Part shown: in pieces, positions 49,700 to 60,199 of the stretch
How positions within the stretch are numbered: position 1 is the first letter of the stretch
Layout: every line of letters begins with the position of its first letter
NCBI GenBank assembly: GCA_017979445.1
Contig: CM030711.1
Coordinates: 39,858,757-39,922,756 of the forward strand
Direction of reading: 5' to 3'
Length of the DNA stretch: 64,000 nucleotides
Source: Akebia trifoliata
Lineage: Eukaryota > Streptophyta > Magnoliopsida > Ranunculales > Lardizabalaceae
Program-made: the position numbers and the translations under genes
Notes under the pieces: generated by a model
Databases searched by the model: none
What the model was told of the DNA's origin: nothing
The model's input: the letters and a program-made list of their open reading frames with translations, nothing else

Positions 49700-49770
49700 T
49701 ACTCTCTCTCTCTCTCTTCTCTTCTCTAACCTTAGAACTATATTCTTCACATAGTATCGGAGCACATCTA
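49525..49770 (+). mobile_element. Possible short copia-type LTR with primer-site relic
   Basis: Within intron 2, tgttggggttcttattttt (49531) could start an LTR that ends ...ttcttcaca near 49750. The following tagtatcggagcacatct resembles the TGGTATCAGAGC primer site (tRNA-Met) of copia elements. A CT microsatellite of about 56 bases (49639-49695) lies within it. No second LTR or pol is seen. Confidence 0.25.
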
Positions 49771-50448
49771 ATCCTAGTTCTAATTTTTATATACATATAT
49801 ATCGATAAGCAAGGGCTATTGGAGCCTAGGGCCTTAAAAAAAATTCAAGTTAAGTCCTCTAACAATACCGCATGGTACCGTAATAGTGGATGTTGTGGCG
49901 ACATAATGGACATATTGGAGGGGATACGACGTGGCCAATACAGGTGGCAATTAAGCAACATTTGCCTAACAACGTAACAAACCAAAAGTCCAATCGCATG
50001 AGGTCTGTTCGACGAAGCTTCCTGACCGTTAAGAGGGAGCATGTGAGGACAGTTGTATGTACGATCATGCAGAGACAGTTAAGGGGTAGACTTATGAAAA
50101 GGCAACATGTGGAGATAATCGAGATGGTTCAAATGAGAGTGAGTAGGACCAATACTGCAATGCCAATTCTACTTTTAGACAGATTGTGTCGATGTGGAGG
50201 TGAAGGCTAGATCTTTGGATTGCCAGTTGGCATCTTTGGATTGATGGAGATAATTATAAAAGAGGAAAGGAAGGATGTGACAAGGAAATAAACCTTATCC
50301 CACTTCTAGTCACCAACAAAATCTAATGCTCATGAATCTCTGAAATTTTTCTTTAATGGATATTAAGAGGAGAAGGTGTTTCCACAATGTCTCAATCTTA
50401 CCATTAAGACAATAGATAACATATCGAGAAGCTTAACTCACCTCCAAT

Positions 50449-50733
50449 CTAGAGAAACCTTGTGACAAGAGATAATTTTAATACCTCTAAGATCTCCTGC
50501 AATTCAATTGATGGGATATCAGTGAAAGACAAACCATTGCTACCTGCAAACTGAAATCTCCCTTGATAATCATTTCCTATAAACCCGAGGGCCCCACTCT
50601 CATTCAATAAGGATCTATCAGTGTTCAGTTTGATATAATCTTCTTTTGGACACTCCCATTTGACAACCTGTTGGTCAAATATCTTTAAAACTGGATGACA
50701 GCCCCAACGTTGAAAATGATCTCTCAAAATCAT
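50449..50733 (-). pseudogene. LINE-type RNase H fragment
   Basis: The minus frame reads VVKWECPKEDYIKLNTDRSL and GALGFIGNDYQGRFQFAGSN, then SIELQEILEVLKLSL, matching the RVT_3 (RNase H-like) domain found at the end of plant LINE ORFs. The catalytic Asp of LNTD is present; the expected Gly after it is Arg. It is a free-standing piece inside intron 2 of the callose synthase fragment, in antisense. Confidence 0.6.
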
Positions 50734-50918
50734 TATTTACTTCATCCCCTCACACCTAGCCTGTATGTCGGCTTGAATAATCTGAAGAATGCTAGTGATT
50801 TGGTAGAATAATAGGGTTAGGGAAGGAGCACCCCTTGCATGAGGTTCTTATATTCATAATTGGGTTAATCTTTTATTGTTGAAAATCATCCAATATTTTA
50901 GAGTTTATATATATATAT

Positions 50919-51261
50919 GGGTCCCGTTCAATGGCAAACATTTTGGCAAAACATTTTTCAAAACATGGGTTAGAGGTTTTGGAATGGGCTGATTTTTGGT
51001 GAGGATGACCTCTACGGTGAGGAGATCATCCTCACCAAAAATCAACCCATTCCAAAACTTCTAGCCCCAGTTTACAAGTTGAAAAATCGTGAACCGTCCA
51101 TTTTTTGTAAACCATTTTTGATGGGGTTAGAAGTTTTGGAATGTGCTGATTTTTGGTGATGATGATCTCCTCACCGTAGAGATCATCCTCACCAAAAATC
51201 AGCTCATTCCAAAACTTCTAACCCATGTTTTGAAAAATGTGTTTGCCATTGAACGCTACCC
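50919..51261. mobile_element. MITE with two internal hairpins, inserted in (TA)n
   Basis: Terminal inverted repeats: left gggtcccgttcaatggcaaa, right (complement) gggtagcgttcaatggcaaa. Both sides abut TA microsatellites (50905-50918 and 51262-51282). Two internal palindromes (about 50970-51063 and 51127-51228) each have arms of about 45 bp with the core ggaatgggctgatttttggt and its complement. No ORF. 343 bp. Confidence 0.8.
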
Positions 51262-51283
51262 TATATATATATATATATATATA

Positions 51284-51639
51284 GGATTAGGATCCGTATA
51301 CTCATAAAGCTACAACGTGTTTTGTTTTATATGGGCAAAAATGTTTGGAATGGGCTGATTTTTTGTGAGGATGATCTCTATAGTGAGGAGATCATCCTTG
51401 CCAAAAATCAGCCTATTATGAAATTTCTAGTCCCATGTTTACAAGTTGAAAAATTTTAGACCATCCAATTTTTGTAAATCACTTTTGATGGGGTTAGAAG
51501 TTTTGGAATGGGATGATTTTTTGCAAGGATGATCCCCTCACCATAGAGATCATCCTCATAAAAAATCAGCTTATTCCGAATCTTTTTAACCATATAAGAC
51601 AAAAATGATGTAGCTTTATGTGTCTATGGAACCCGACCC
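51284..51639. mobile_element. Second (TA)n MITE with related interior
   Basis: Terminal inverted repeats: left ggatccgtatactcataaag, right (complement) gggttccatagacacataaa, extending through ctaca and a ttttgtcttatatg-like stretch. TA runs flank both sides (51262-51283 and 51641-51650). The interior repeats the same two palindromes as the neighbour (ggaatgggctgattttttgt...), but the outer 50 bases differ. 356 bp. Confidence 0.75.
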
Positions 51640-51675
51640 ATATATATATATGAGATCTTCTCTATGATGCATGAT

Positions 51676-51974
51676 AGGGTTGCAACTCAGGCAAATTGAG
51701 TCAGGTGGGGGATCAAATTGTGCCCAACCCACACTTGGCAAACACCTACCCGTGCCCAACCCAGCTGATTGGTACCCAGCTGATATTTAAAATTATTTTT
51801 AAATTGTTACAACATTAATTCAGGTTTGGGCAATCCAATGTGTATGCCCGAACCCAACCCAATTTCATTTTGTCAAATTTTTTTTGCCCGAACCTACCTA
51901 ATTGTGCCCAAACCCAACCCAAGGTCGGGTTGAACCCATCAAGTTCGGATTCACCTGCCTGAGTTGCAGCCCTA
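51676..51974. mobile_element. hAT-type MITE
   Basis: Left end tagggttgcaactcaggca and right end (complement) tagggctgcaactcaggca form terminal inverted repeats of about 20 bp. Flanks atgcatga and atgctcaa could be a decayed 8-bp target duplication. The interior holds cccaaccca-type short repeats. A relative is at 8097. Confidence 0.7.
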
Positions 51975-53544
51975 ATGCTCAAGTGCTTTGTATGCTGCTA
52001 GTTTTTTTAGTAGTTTTTTTCTTTTTGCTGCTTTGTTGGGTGACCTTGGCCGCATTCCTATTTTCTATTAATAAATTTTCTCTCTTAAAAAAGAAAATGC
52101 CCGAGGATCCCTATGAGAGAACTGTGACATATATGGCCTTAGATGAAGAAAACTGCTTGATGCACAATCCCACGCTATGGGTTATATAATTATAAACTGC
52201 AACTTATGACACAATCATCTGATTCATCTGAATTTAACTATGGTTTGTGCCTCAGTCATTGAGCATTAAGAATGCTGGAAGGTGTTTAAAGCACTTTCCT
52301 AGAAGTAATGAACAAATCAAATGCTGTGCACCAGCAGATGAACATGTTACCTTTTGGTGGTCAACATTTGTACCGTGATGCATAGATTTTAGACCACAGA
52401 TTGATGCTTTAGGTTCAAGTGTGCTCAACACCATAACCCTTTTGTCACTGAGGAAATTATTATTCCTTAGTTGGTTGAGGTTAAGTAGCAGCTATCCCGT
52501 TGCATCACACGGTAGTAAAAGTTGGTGTGGCAATAGAAGCTCTCTAATTACTACTACATTCTAATATTTGTTGATTAAAATTATTTCTTTGCCTGCTTAT
52601 TGTCAATAACTTGTTTGATTGAATGATTAACTTCTGTTGCGTGTAGGTAGATTAAGTGATGTAATTGCCTTGGCAAGACACATGAATGTGACTTCACTAA
52701 ATTCTCCTTTACCAATTCTCAGGATAATGATCCAACCTTAATGGGAAGAGTAAAAAAGAGTGACGCACTTGAAATGCAGGGTTTCTATCAAAATTACTAC
52801 CAAAACTACATCCAAGAATTGCAGAATGCTGCTGATAGAGCAGATCGGTGAGATTTCCTGAGAAAAATTAGTGTAAATTTTGTTACTTTTTTTGCTTGAA
52901 AAAAATTTGTCTCCAGTATGCAATGTTGGATGTGATAGCTATTTCTGTATGTCCATTCAGCGCACAACTTAACACCTCTCAAACCGCTAATGTCCTTCTT
53001 GAGGTTTTAAAGGCTGTCAACCTGACACCGGATATTGAAGTTGATCATGAGGTGAAGCAACAATTTCTTGTTTGTGATTTTAAATTGTTAAATTTTTCGG
53101 ATTGAATGAGTTTGTCTTTTCTATTTTTTATTTTTATAAAATGATGATTGCCCTATTATGCAGATTTTGGAAACTCGTAACAAGGTTGCTTAATTTGTCT
53201 TAGAATATTCTTCGGTATCCTGAGGTCTATGTCCCACCTGTTTCATTTGTCTTACATTTGCATTAGTTTTGATTGTCTCCTCATGTTTCTTGGTTGTTTA
53301 TTTCACATTTCCAGATCCAGGCTGTTGTATATGCACTTCATAACACCAGGGGCCTTCCGTGGCCCACAGGGTACAAGAAGAAATTAGACGAAGACATTCT
53401 TGATATCATGCTTTAATTTCAGTTGAACTCCTTTATGTTATTTTAGTATATTTTGATTTTTTTTTTGGGATGAATCATAAAATCTATTAAGAAGAATCTA
53501 TAAACAACTGATTTTGATAAATTGAGTGCTTGCATATGCTACCA

Positions 53545-53841
53545 TCTTCACATAATGTGAAAAAAACCCAAATTTGACGGCCTTAGGCTGTCAAATTTCA
53601 TAAAATTCGACGGATCAAGAGGTCGAATTGGCGTCGAATTTTTCATTGTCAAATTTTTTTTGTCAACGGGCCAAATCTGTCAAATTAATAAAGGATAAGA
53701 GAAATTCAACAGCTCTAAGCCGTCAAATCTGGGAACATCAAGAATTTCAACAGTCCTAAGCCGTCAAAATTCGGTTTCTAAAATTCGTGGGCCTTGGGCC
53801 GTCAATTTTTTTTGTAGAATTTTCCAATTTTCACGTAGTGT
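53545..53841. mobile_element. Short CACTA-type element
   Basis: The right end read on the minus strand is CACTACGTGAAAATTGGAAA; the left end near 53548 (cacataatgtgaaaaaaacc) is a diverged inverted copy. Inside, gacggccttaggctgtcaaa and its complements (cctaagccgtcaa, cttgggccgtcaa) form the subterminal repeats. About 300 bp, non-autonomous. The terminus matches the one at 3909. Confidence 0.6.
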
Positions 53842-54789
53842 CAAGGGATTTCCTCTTTCAACTGATATGATTTTGGTGGACAATTATAACCATTTAAAGA
53901 TATAAACCAATTGATTTGATTTTTGAAATAATTCAATGGGGACTTGCACACCCCCACAAAATCACATAATAATTAGATATTGTTTTAAAATTATTTCCTT
54001 GAGATGACTACTTTTAACCTATACATCCTATTATAAAGAAAAATTAATTTTTTGCCCCTGATTTTTCTCTTCATTTCTTTAATTGATTCATATATTAAAA
54101 AAAGATTTCAATTTTTTCCAAAAATAGGCATTTACATCTCACATCGTGGAAGCAAAAAGAATCATTTATGTTTTGTACTCTTCAAACCATTTTGTATTAC
54201 TACGGCCATCATCTCATTACTTTGGCATCTTTAATAACATATTTTCAATATTAATTTCATATTGGATTTTAAAATAAAATTCTAGACCTATAAATTTATC
54301 ATTATGATTTGTTGGGTTTTCTACCCCTCCTCACCAAATCCCTCGTCTCTCAAAACCAATGAAGCTACCTGTCTAGGGACATTGAGAAACAAGACACGAT
54401 GGCTTCACATCAAATACTTTAGAAACCAAGTCCTAGCAACACAATCCCCAGCATCTCGCTCAACCTCTTTATTCTAAATACTTTTGGTAATATCTTTTTT
54501 GAAATCTCAAATTTCTCATTTGAATTTTACATGTTTCTTCCATCTTCAACGCTACTTATCAAGAAGTCTTTTCTTGCACTAATTCATGTCAGTAATTTTT
54601 ACTAGGTTGTTAGTGTCTGAATCTTGAGATTATCATCTTGATTTGTTTTGTTCAATTTTTTTATAGAGGGTCTTTACAATTGCCTTTCTTCGTGTTTAAA
54701 CACATTGGACTTTCTCCAACTCCTATCCATGTTGCCTGAGACATTTGTTTGATAAATTCAGTTTTTGCATTACTTAACAATGATTCTAT
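53842..54789. other. Anonymous AT-rich DNA
   Basis: Short ORF-like stretches only. Nothing recognised before arm B of the duplication begins at about 54790. Confidence 0.35.
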
Positions 54790-57395
54790 ATCAAACAAAC
54801 TGATAAACAACTTCCTTGCATTATATAAGAATTTGTTCTTAGATTCTAACTCTTATTCTCACATCTACACATGCATCACGACTGTTAATTAGAGATTGCA
54901 AAAAATATATATAGTGAGTAATATTCTATTACACTCTCTTAGCCACTGTTGATATCCATATATTCTTCATCCTTACTCTTTTAGTAGTTTTATTTATCTG
55001 ATGACTAGTCAGTGCAGCTTCACGAACGACTTGAGTGCTTTGGAAGAGAACATCACTTTGATGGTCATGGTGAGGTTAGGAATTTTTCAAAGACAATAAT
55101 ATAACCAATCTTCTCAGAATTTTTCATCACAAAATGGTAATTTGCCCCTTTAAAAGGAAATGGATTAAGGTCCTTCAAGTATACTGGTGGTCTGAATTAG
55201 TTTCGTTCGATGATTCGAGTAGACTTTCACAATGAAAAATGAGGCATCTTTTGTGTCTTGGAAGATTTATAGTGATCCTTTGACAATTAAGCTTTACTTC
55301 TGGCTTCTACAAACATTGTCGCTACAGTTAGTTTGAGGACCAAAAAAAAATTTCTCTGATTTTTAAGTGAAGGTAAATTTTAAATTGCAACAACATATAA
55401 ACATGTTGTCTTGGCCACTGGTACTCTAATAAATTGGATTATTGGAAGTTTCTGGAAAAATTTTGATGCTTAAATGCACACAGTTTGACCACAAAACAAT
55501 TTTAAGACTTTGGAGAAACCCAAAGGAAAATATGGCAGGTGCCAATAATCTGTGCAGAAATTCTACAATTAATTAGTTGAAACATAATTTTTAATAATAA
55601 AAAAGAAAATTATGCACTTTACTAATATAATTGAAGAGAGTTGCTATTGACACGCCAATTTTTAAGTGTAATCCGATTTATATAGGAGTATAAGTGTGGG
55701 ATTAGTAAACTTTGATGTGTCAATAGTAGCTCTCTAATGTTCTCCTTTGCTATGGTCGACTAATAAAATGATGACACGTGTTGAAATAATGGACAAAGAT
55801 CCCTGTCTAGTACTGTTTAATGACTCGTCAGCTCCCCCACTCACGTGCGCCATTGGCTAGTGCGGGGAGTGTGGGACTGACAAACTGTAAGTGGGTCCCA
55901 CTATTAAGTATAATTAAAGTAAAAAAAAAAAAAAGTAGATTTGGTTTAGGACAAAACAAACGGTCATCTCCTCCATTATTATCTTTAATTAGGTGTCATA
56001 CCAATAATACCCTTCTTATTTTAGTAAAATACCCAACTAACGGGGAGAAATTACCTAGATAACTAAAGTTTTGAATTAGTAGGCTTTATAAGGGCAAAAC
56101 CGTCAAGATTACTTTCTCTATTTATTGGAGGGAACAAATATTCTCCCTCCCATAGGCCGAAAATGTGGGCACACCTTTTTGAAATTTGGAGTTTTCACTC
56201 GGATGACGTGGCATATAACGGAAATTTTTTTTTTTTTCCTCCGGATACCCCAACTATACCGTGAAGACTTTCTAATTTGAAGAGGAGCACTCATTTTGAT
56301 TATTACCCAATTGCCCACGTACTTGGACAAGTTTTACACTTCATACCCCTACATACTGGCAAGCCTTTTCCAGTTATTTGACTTAAATGCCCTCGGTAGT
56401 TGATCTTAATGCCAACAAAGCCATTCGATTTTCTTACATTTTTTTCCCTAAAATAGAAGTAGTGAATCTATTTGATCACATTCTGGCTACCAAATATAAT
56501 ATTAATAGTTTTGTGGGAAAATTTATACCATTAGATTTTGATTTATATTTATAAAATATAATATGATATTTTTATTTTAATAATATTTTATTCAAAATTT
56601 AACCAATATTTTTTTTTATGTCAATGATAATTATTAATTTCATAAAATATTTCGATTAGCATTGAATTTCAACAAAACAATTAAATTTGAATGATAAATT
56701 AGAGGGTTTAGAGGTAGACTCCCCCCCTCTTTCCAATGTCTATATTTAAATGTTGGAACAAATATGATATCTAACATAATAGTACACCGAGTTAACATAT
56801 TCATGTAAATTTGTAACAAATCTATTTTGTATTTCTAATCACCGTGTATGTGGTGATAAAGTCATTTTTATAACATAAACCTTAAGTTAACATTGATGAT
56901 CAATGCCATCTATTTGGATAGGCAATACATGATGGGTTTATTATTGTTATTATTAAACCAAATAAAGCAATTATATGGACGATGACAAAAAGTTTAAAAA
57001 AAAAAAAAATGCTAGACTTATATGCTTATATATCTTAGTTGATTGATTTACCCATAGGATTACTCCACATGAATTGCAATGTAGGCACATTTTAAACCAA
57101 ATTGTACATTTTCCATGGATATAATATTCTCCTGAACAAGTATATGAAACATGATAATAGTCTAGTCTTGTCCTATAATATTGAGTATGAATCTACCAAA
57201 CACTTTTTCTTCCCATTAATTCTTACTTCTCACACACAAAGTGGATTTATCTTTGATTGTTTAATGATCTTACACTCAGAAGTCTTACTATGCACTTTTA
57301 CATATACTCATTTAATACTTGTATTGTGCATTTTTTAAATAATGACTTTTACATTTGTGTTGTTGGCTTAATTATAGTTAGTAATTGTCTGAATA
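54790..57395. repeat. Segmental duplication, arm B, with unoccupied insertion site
   Basis: Homologous to 25015-27207 plus 38605-39020, in the same order. At 56974-56990 it reads ggacgatgacaaaaag where arm A has gacgtta, then an 11.4-kb LTR element, then aattacaaaaag. Arm B also lacks the 148-bp tandem copy of arm A and has private segments at 55800-55915 and 56330-56488. No gene is visible. Confidence 0.85.
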
Positions 57396-58590
57396 TGTAG
57401 ACATCTCATTTTTACATCTGTCTAATTCGATAAGTCGTCACCCAATTATCGTGAATTCTTAATGATGAGCGCAAACAACTCGAAGACTTGTGAGTATTGT
57501 CTATTATCTTTCTCATTTTTAGTCCCTTCTTCCCCCCCTACTCACTACGACTAGACATAGAAATTTACGTACGTTTAGGATCGCTACACCTTATACTTGA
57601 TTTAGCAAACACATACCCTTAAGTTCGCTACACAGTTCGACAACTTAGAGACATTGCTACGTTAAGAAAATATGACCTCAAGACTTAGAAATAATCACGT
57701 AAGGACTTAAAGAATCCTCGTGCTCAAATTCACAAAAATCTATAAAAATCATAAAAATAACGAAAATACCCCTCATAAATTTCGAACCTCAAAAAAATCT
57801 CAAAAATACCTTCATTACACTTAGAATATGATTTCTAATTTAACGGGATCCAAATCAACGAAAATATAGAAATTTAGAAAAAATCATAAAAATGCCCTTC
57901 AATGTTCAATTCTAACCTATAGATTTTAATCCTTAGGAAAACATGATAAATCAAAAAATAAAAAAAAATTAAAATCAAATCGAAATTAAATTGAAAATCT
58001 AATCTAATGAAAATCAAATTTAAATTAAAAATCAAATTCAAATTCAAATTAAAAATTAATCAATCCGTTCAAAATTCAAGTTAAAAATCAAATTCAAATT
58101 AAAAATCAAACAATTCAAATTCAAATTAAAATCAAATCAAAAATCAAATTAAAAGTTAACCAATAAATCAATTAAAATGCAAAATCAAATTAAAATAAAA
58201 TCGATCAATCGAATAAAAAAGGTCAATCGAATTAAAATTGAGACTCAATAGCCCAATCGATGAATGACCATAAACAAAATGAATAACATAAGATCGCTAC
58301 TCCTATTCTCTAAAAAGAAAGTAAAAAAACGTGTAAGCAAGAAAAAATAAAATAAAATCTTTTTAAATAGAAATCGAGTTTCTATAAAAGGTTGGACGAA
58401 AAGATAAAGGGGACCCCTTTTGCTAAGCTCTTCTTCTTCTCTCTTGATGTCTTCTTCTTCAACGGAAAATTCAGCAATAGTCCTTCTCTCTTTCCACGTC
58501 TTCTTCTACAAGGTATGCTTTAAAGGATTTGGGCTCTGATCCCTGCACTCACCCCCATCTCCAACTCCCTTGCTGCTTTCATTATTTTCA
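57396..58590 (+). repeat. Partial or solo Tat-like LTR
   Basis: Starts TGTAGACATCTCATTTTTAC, like the LTR of the 27-kb element, exactly where homology to arm A stops. It contains a run of aaatcaaattcaaattaaaa-type low-complexity repeats (57950-58210) and a TATA box (tataaaaggttgg, 58384) followed by a CT-rich leader. The right end is unclear and no primer site follows, so it is a solo or truncated LTR. Confidence 0.55.
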
Positions 58591-58603
58591 CGTCACTACT
58601 AGG

Positions 58604-58800
58604 GGTGCACATTGGATTGGGTAAATCCGAGAACCGAACAAATCCGAAACATTTTGGATTAGATTGGTTCGGATTGAGCATAGTTTGGTTCGGGTACGGA
58701 TTGTATATTAAAAAATCCAATTAATTTGGTTTGGTTCCGGATTAGGGGTATAATAGAACCGAACCAATCCGAGAACTGAACTAATCCGAAGTATCTATTA
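58604..58800. mobile_element. hAT-type MITE debris
   Basis: taggggtgcacattggattg followed by repeated ggttcggattg/aaccaatccga motifs in both orientations is typical of small hAT-type elements. The right inverted end is not clear. A TA microsatellite follows at 58804-58818. Confidence 0.4.
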
Positions 58801-58889
58801 TCATATATATATATATATGTTATGTAGAGGTAACTCACTAAAGTTTTCAACAGAAACACAAGTTCTACTTCAAATTTTGGAACAAGCTT

Positions 58890-59102
58890 TTAATGTAAAA
58901 GTAACTTTAAATATTCTTGTCTAATTTCAAATAGTCTCTGATAATTTTCTTCATAATCCTCATCTCTTGGTCTGTTTTCTCTTATATAAGATAAATGTAT
59001 GCTGTATAATTCTTGATAATACATCTTTAATATTTCTAATCTTTCTTTCTTATTGAAGTTATAACGAGGCATTGAAAACAAGATAAAACTAATAATATAA
59101 GC
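58890..59102 (-). CDS. Small ORF in inverted virus-like segment, unrecognised
   Basis: On the minus strand, from the in-frame ATG at about 59075, the frame reads MPRYNFNKKERLEILKMYYQ, continues charged and helical (IRENRPRDEDYEENYQ) and ends at a stop at 58890. It is an extension of a longer frame opening at 59168. It lies about 250 bases downstream of the TATA box at 59341-59349 on the same strand. The charge pattern suggests a coiled coil. It could be the N-terminus of a caulimovirid ORF or a small viral ORF, but I cannot match it. Function unknown. Confidence 0.35.
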   Translation of the reverse strand, partial: AYIISFILFSMPRYNFNKKERLEILKMYYQELYSIHLSYIRENRPRDEDYEENYQRLFEIRQEYLKLLLH

Positions 59103-59430
59103 AGAAGATAGATTACTTAAACAGTCTTGCTTTACAAAATAAGGAAAGCTTGGAAAATTATACTTCAAATTTAAAAGTTGAAAAGATTACCTAAATAGTT
59201 TCCTTTTCTGGATCTTTGATAGAAGATGATTGGCTAGAAGATTGGGTAGATGGTTAGGAATTCAAGGGCTTAGAAGGGAATTCAAGGATTTAGAAGGTTG
59301 GATGCTTTTTTCCGGATGCTTGCAAATGAAGTCACTTCTTCCTTTTATAGACTACGGACTTGAAACAAATTCTTTGGAGTCCGAACAGGATTTTTGATAA
59401 TGGGTTATACTTTTTAGAGGATAAGGATCT
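59103..59430 (-). promoter_or_regulatory. Caulimovirid-like promoter and leader, minus strand
   Basis: The minus strand carries TCTATAAAAGGAAGAAGTGA (TATA at 59341-59349) followed by a purine-rich stretch and CATTTGCAAGCATCC, an arrangement like the TATAAGGAAG plus leader start of caulimovirus full-length transcripts. Further along is an AG|GTAATC donor-like site at about 59190. It directs away from the plus-strand polyprotein, which begins only about 90 bases from it. Confidence 0.45.
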
Positions 59431-59439
59431 TGAAAGACA

Positions 59440-59760
59440 ATGATAGGGTTAAAAGCCTCGGTACTATTATGTCTAAGAGACAAAAGACACCTCAATTTTA
59501 CAGATTCCTTATTAGGACTAGTAGAATCCAGCCTTTGTGATGGGCCAATATACTTTGATAGCTTTCCAAATTTTACAGTAGCTCTATCAGATCCAGGAAT
59601 TATGAAAGTCTTAAGTCTTAACATTCAAACCTCAGGATATAGTATGATTCCAGGATCCCAACCCTTAGCATTAGTATTTAGAATAGTATACAAGACAATG
59701 ACTACAACAATAAACCCAGGAGCATTATCAAAATCATCCTTAGAAGGAGAAACTCTTTTA
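59440..59760 (+). pseudogene. Caulimovirid movement protein, C-terminal part
   Basis: Residues 1-100 of the 757-codon frame carry MIGLKASVLLCLRDKRH, SLCDGPIYFDSFPNFTVAL and LSLNIQTSGYSMIPGSQPLA, the conserved core of the 30K-type movement protein that lets caulimovirids pass through plasmodesmata. The family protein is usually about 300 residues; the N-terminal half is absent here, cut at the junction with the inverted segment at about 59430. Confidence 0.8.
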
Positions 59761-60199
59761 TTACAAAGTAACATATACAAATCAAATAAACTAGTTCCAA
59801 AAAGAATTTCTTGGAATGATGTCCAATTACCATTAACATGGAACCTTACAGGAGAAGGCCAATCACAAATCCCAGAAAATAAGGAACCAGAATCAATAAT
59901 CCAATATCCTGATGGGAATATAGAAATAAACTTTCCTTCATTCAAAAGATCAGTCATACTTACAGACGAAACAAACTCTGTAACAACAATACCATTAACA
60001 GAAAACCTAGTCCCCGGAAGAACATCAATAAGCAGAGCCTCTACAAGTAGAGATCTAAAACTCAAAGGAATTAAAGATGAGACAATCCCTGCTCCATATT
60101 ACCATGACCCCAGAAAGCCAAATATACAATCTCCTAATTCTTCTCCAACCCAATCACAAATGCAAGATGACTTACCACAAATTCATGTAATAGAAAAAA

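Larger units (their letters stand above)
46946..53416 (+). pseudogene. Callose synthase (GSL/CalS) 5' gene fragment
   Basis: Exons follow the N-terminus of plant callose synthases, the large plasma-membrane beta-1,3-glucan synthases. Exon 1 46946-47135 (QRRIMQTQTAGNLGGSSIFD, VVPSSLVEIAPILRVANEVE), exon 2 49134-49231 (RFYAFQKAHKLDPT), exon 3 52723-52847 (NDPTLMGRVKKSD), exon 4 52961-53051 (QTANVLLEVLKAVN), exon 5 from 53164 (ILETRNKVA then TAA at 53191-53193), exon 6 53315-53416 (NTRGLPWP, DEDILD, then TAA). Phases join correctly across the first three introns. The stop in exon 5, a lost stretch of exon 5 (a YVP-like remnant remains near 53228) and a small deletion plus stop in exon 6 break it. 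Nothing of the remaining 1,700 or so residues (membrane domains, glucan synthase domain) follows. Only the first roughly 240 codons, part of the Vta1-like N-terminal region, are present. Confidence 0.88.

Noticed and set aside
49597..49977. 126-codon plus-strand ORF beginning with Ser-Leu repeats
   Set aside because: The repeat is the translation of a CT microsatellite in the callose synthase intron; the rest has no protein-like match.
49845..50210. Overlapping ORFs on both strands after the CT repeat
   Set aside because: Equal-length frames on both strands with no recognised motif; probably transposon debris without a supported gene.
58528..58545. Sequence resembling the complement of a tRNA-Met primer site (gggctctgatccctgc)
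   Set aside because: It lies in or next to the Tat-like LTR remnant and is separated from the viral leader by a hAT-type MITE; the match is incomplete, so I do not call it the viral primer site.
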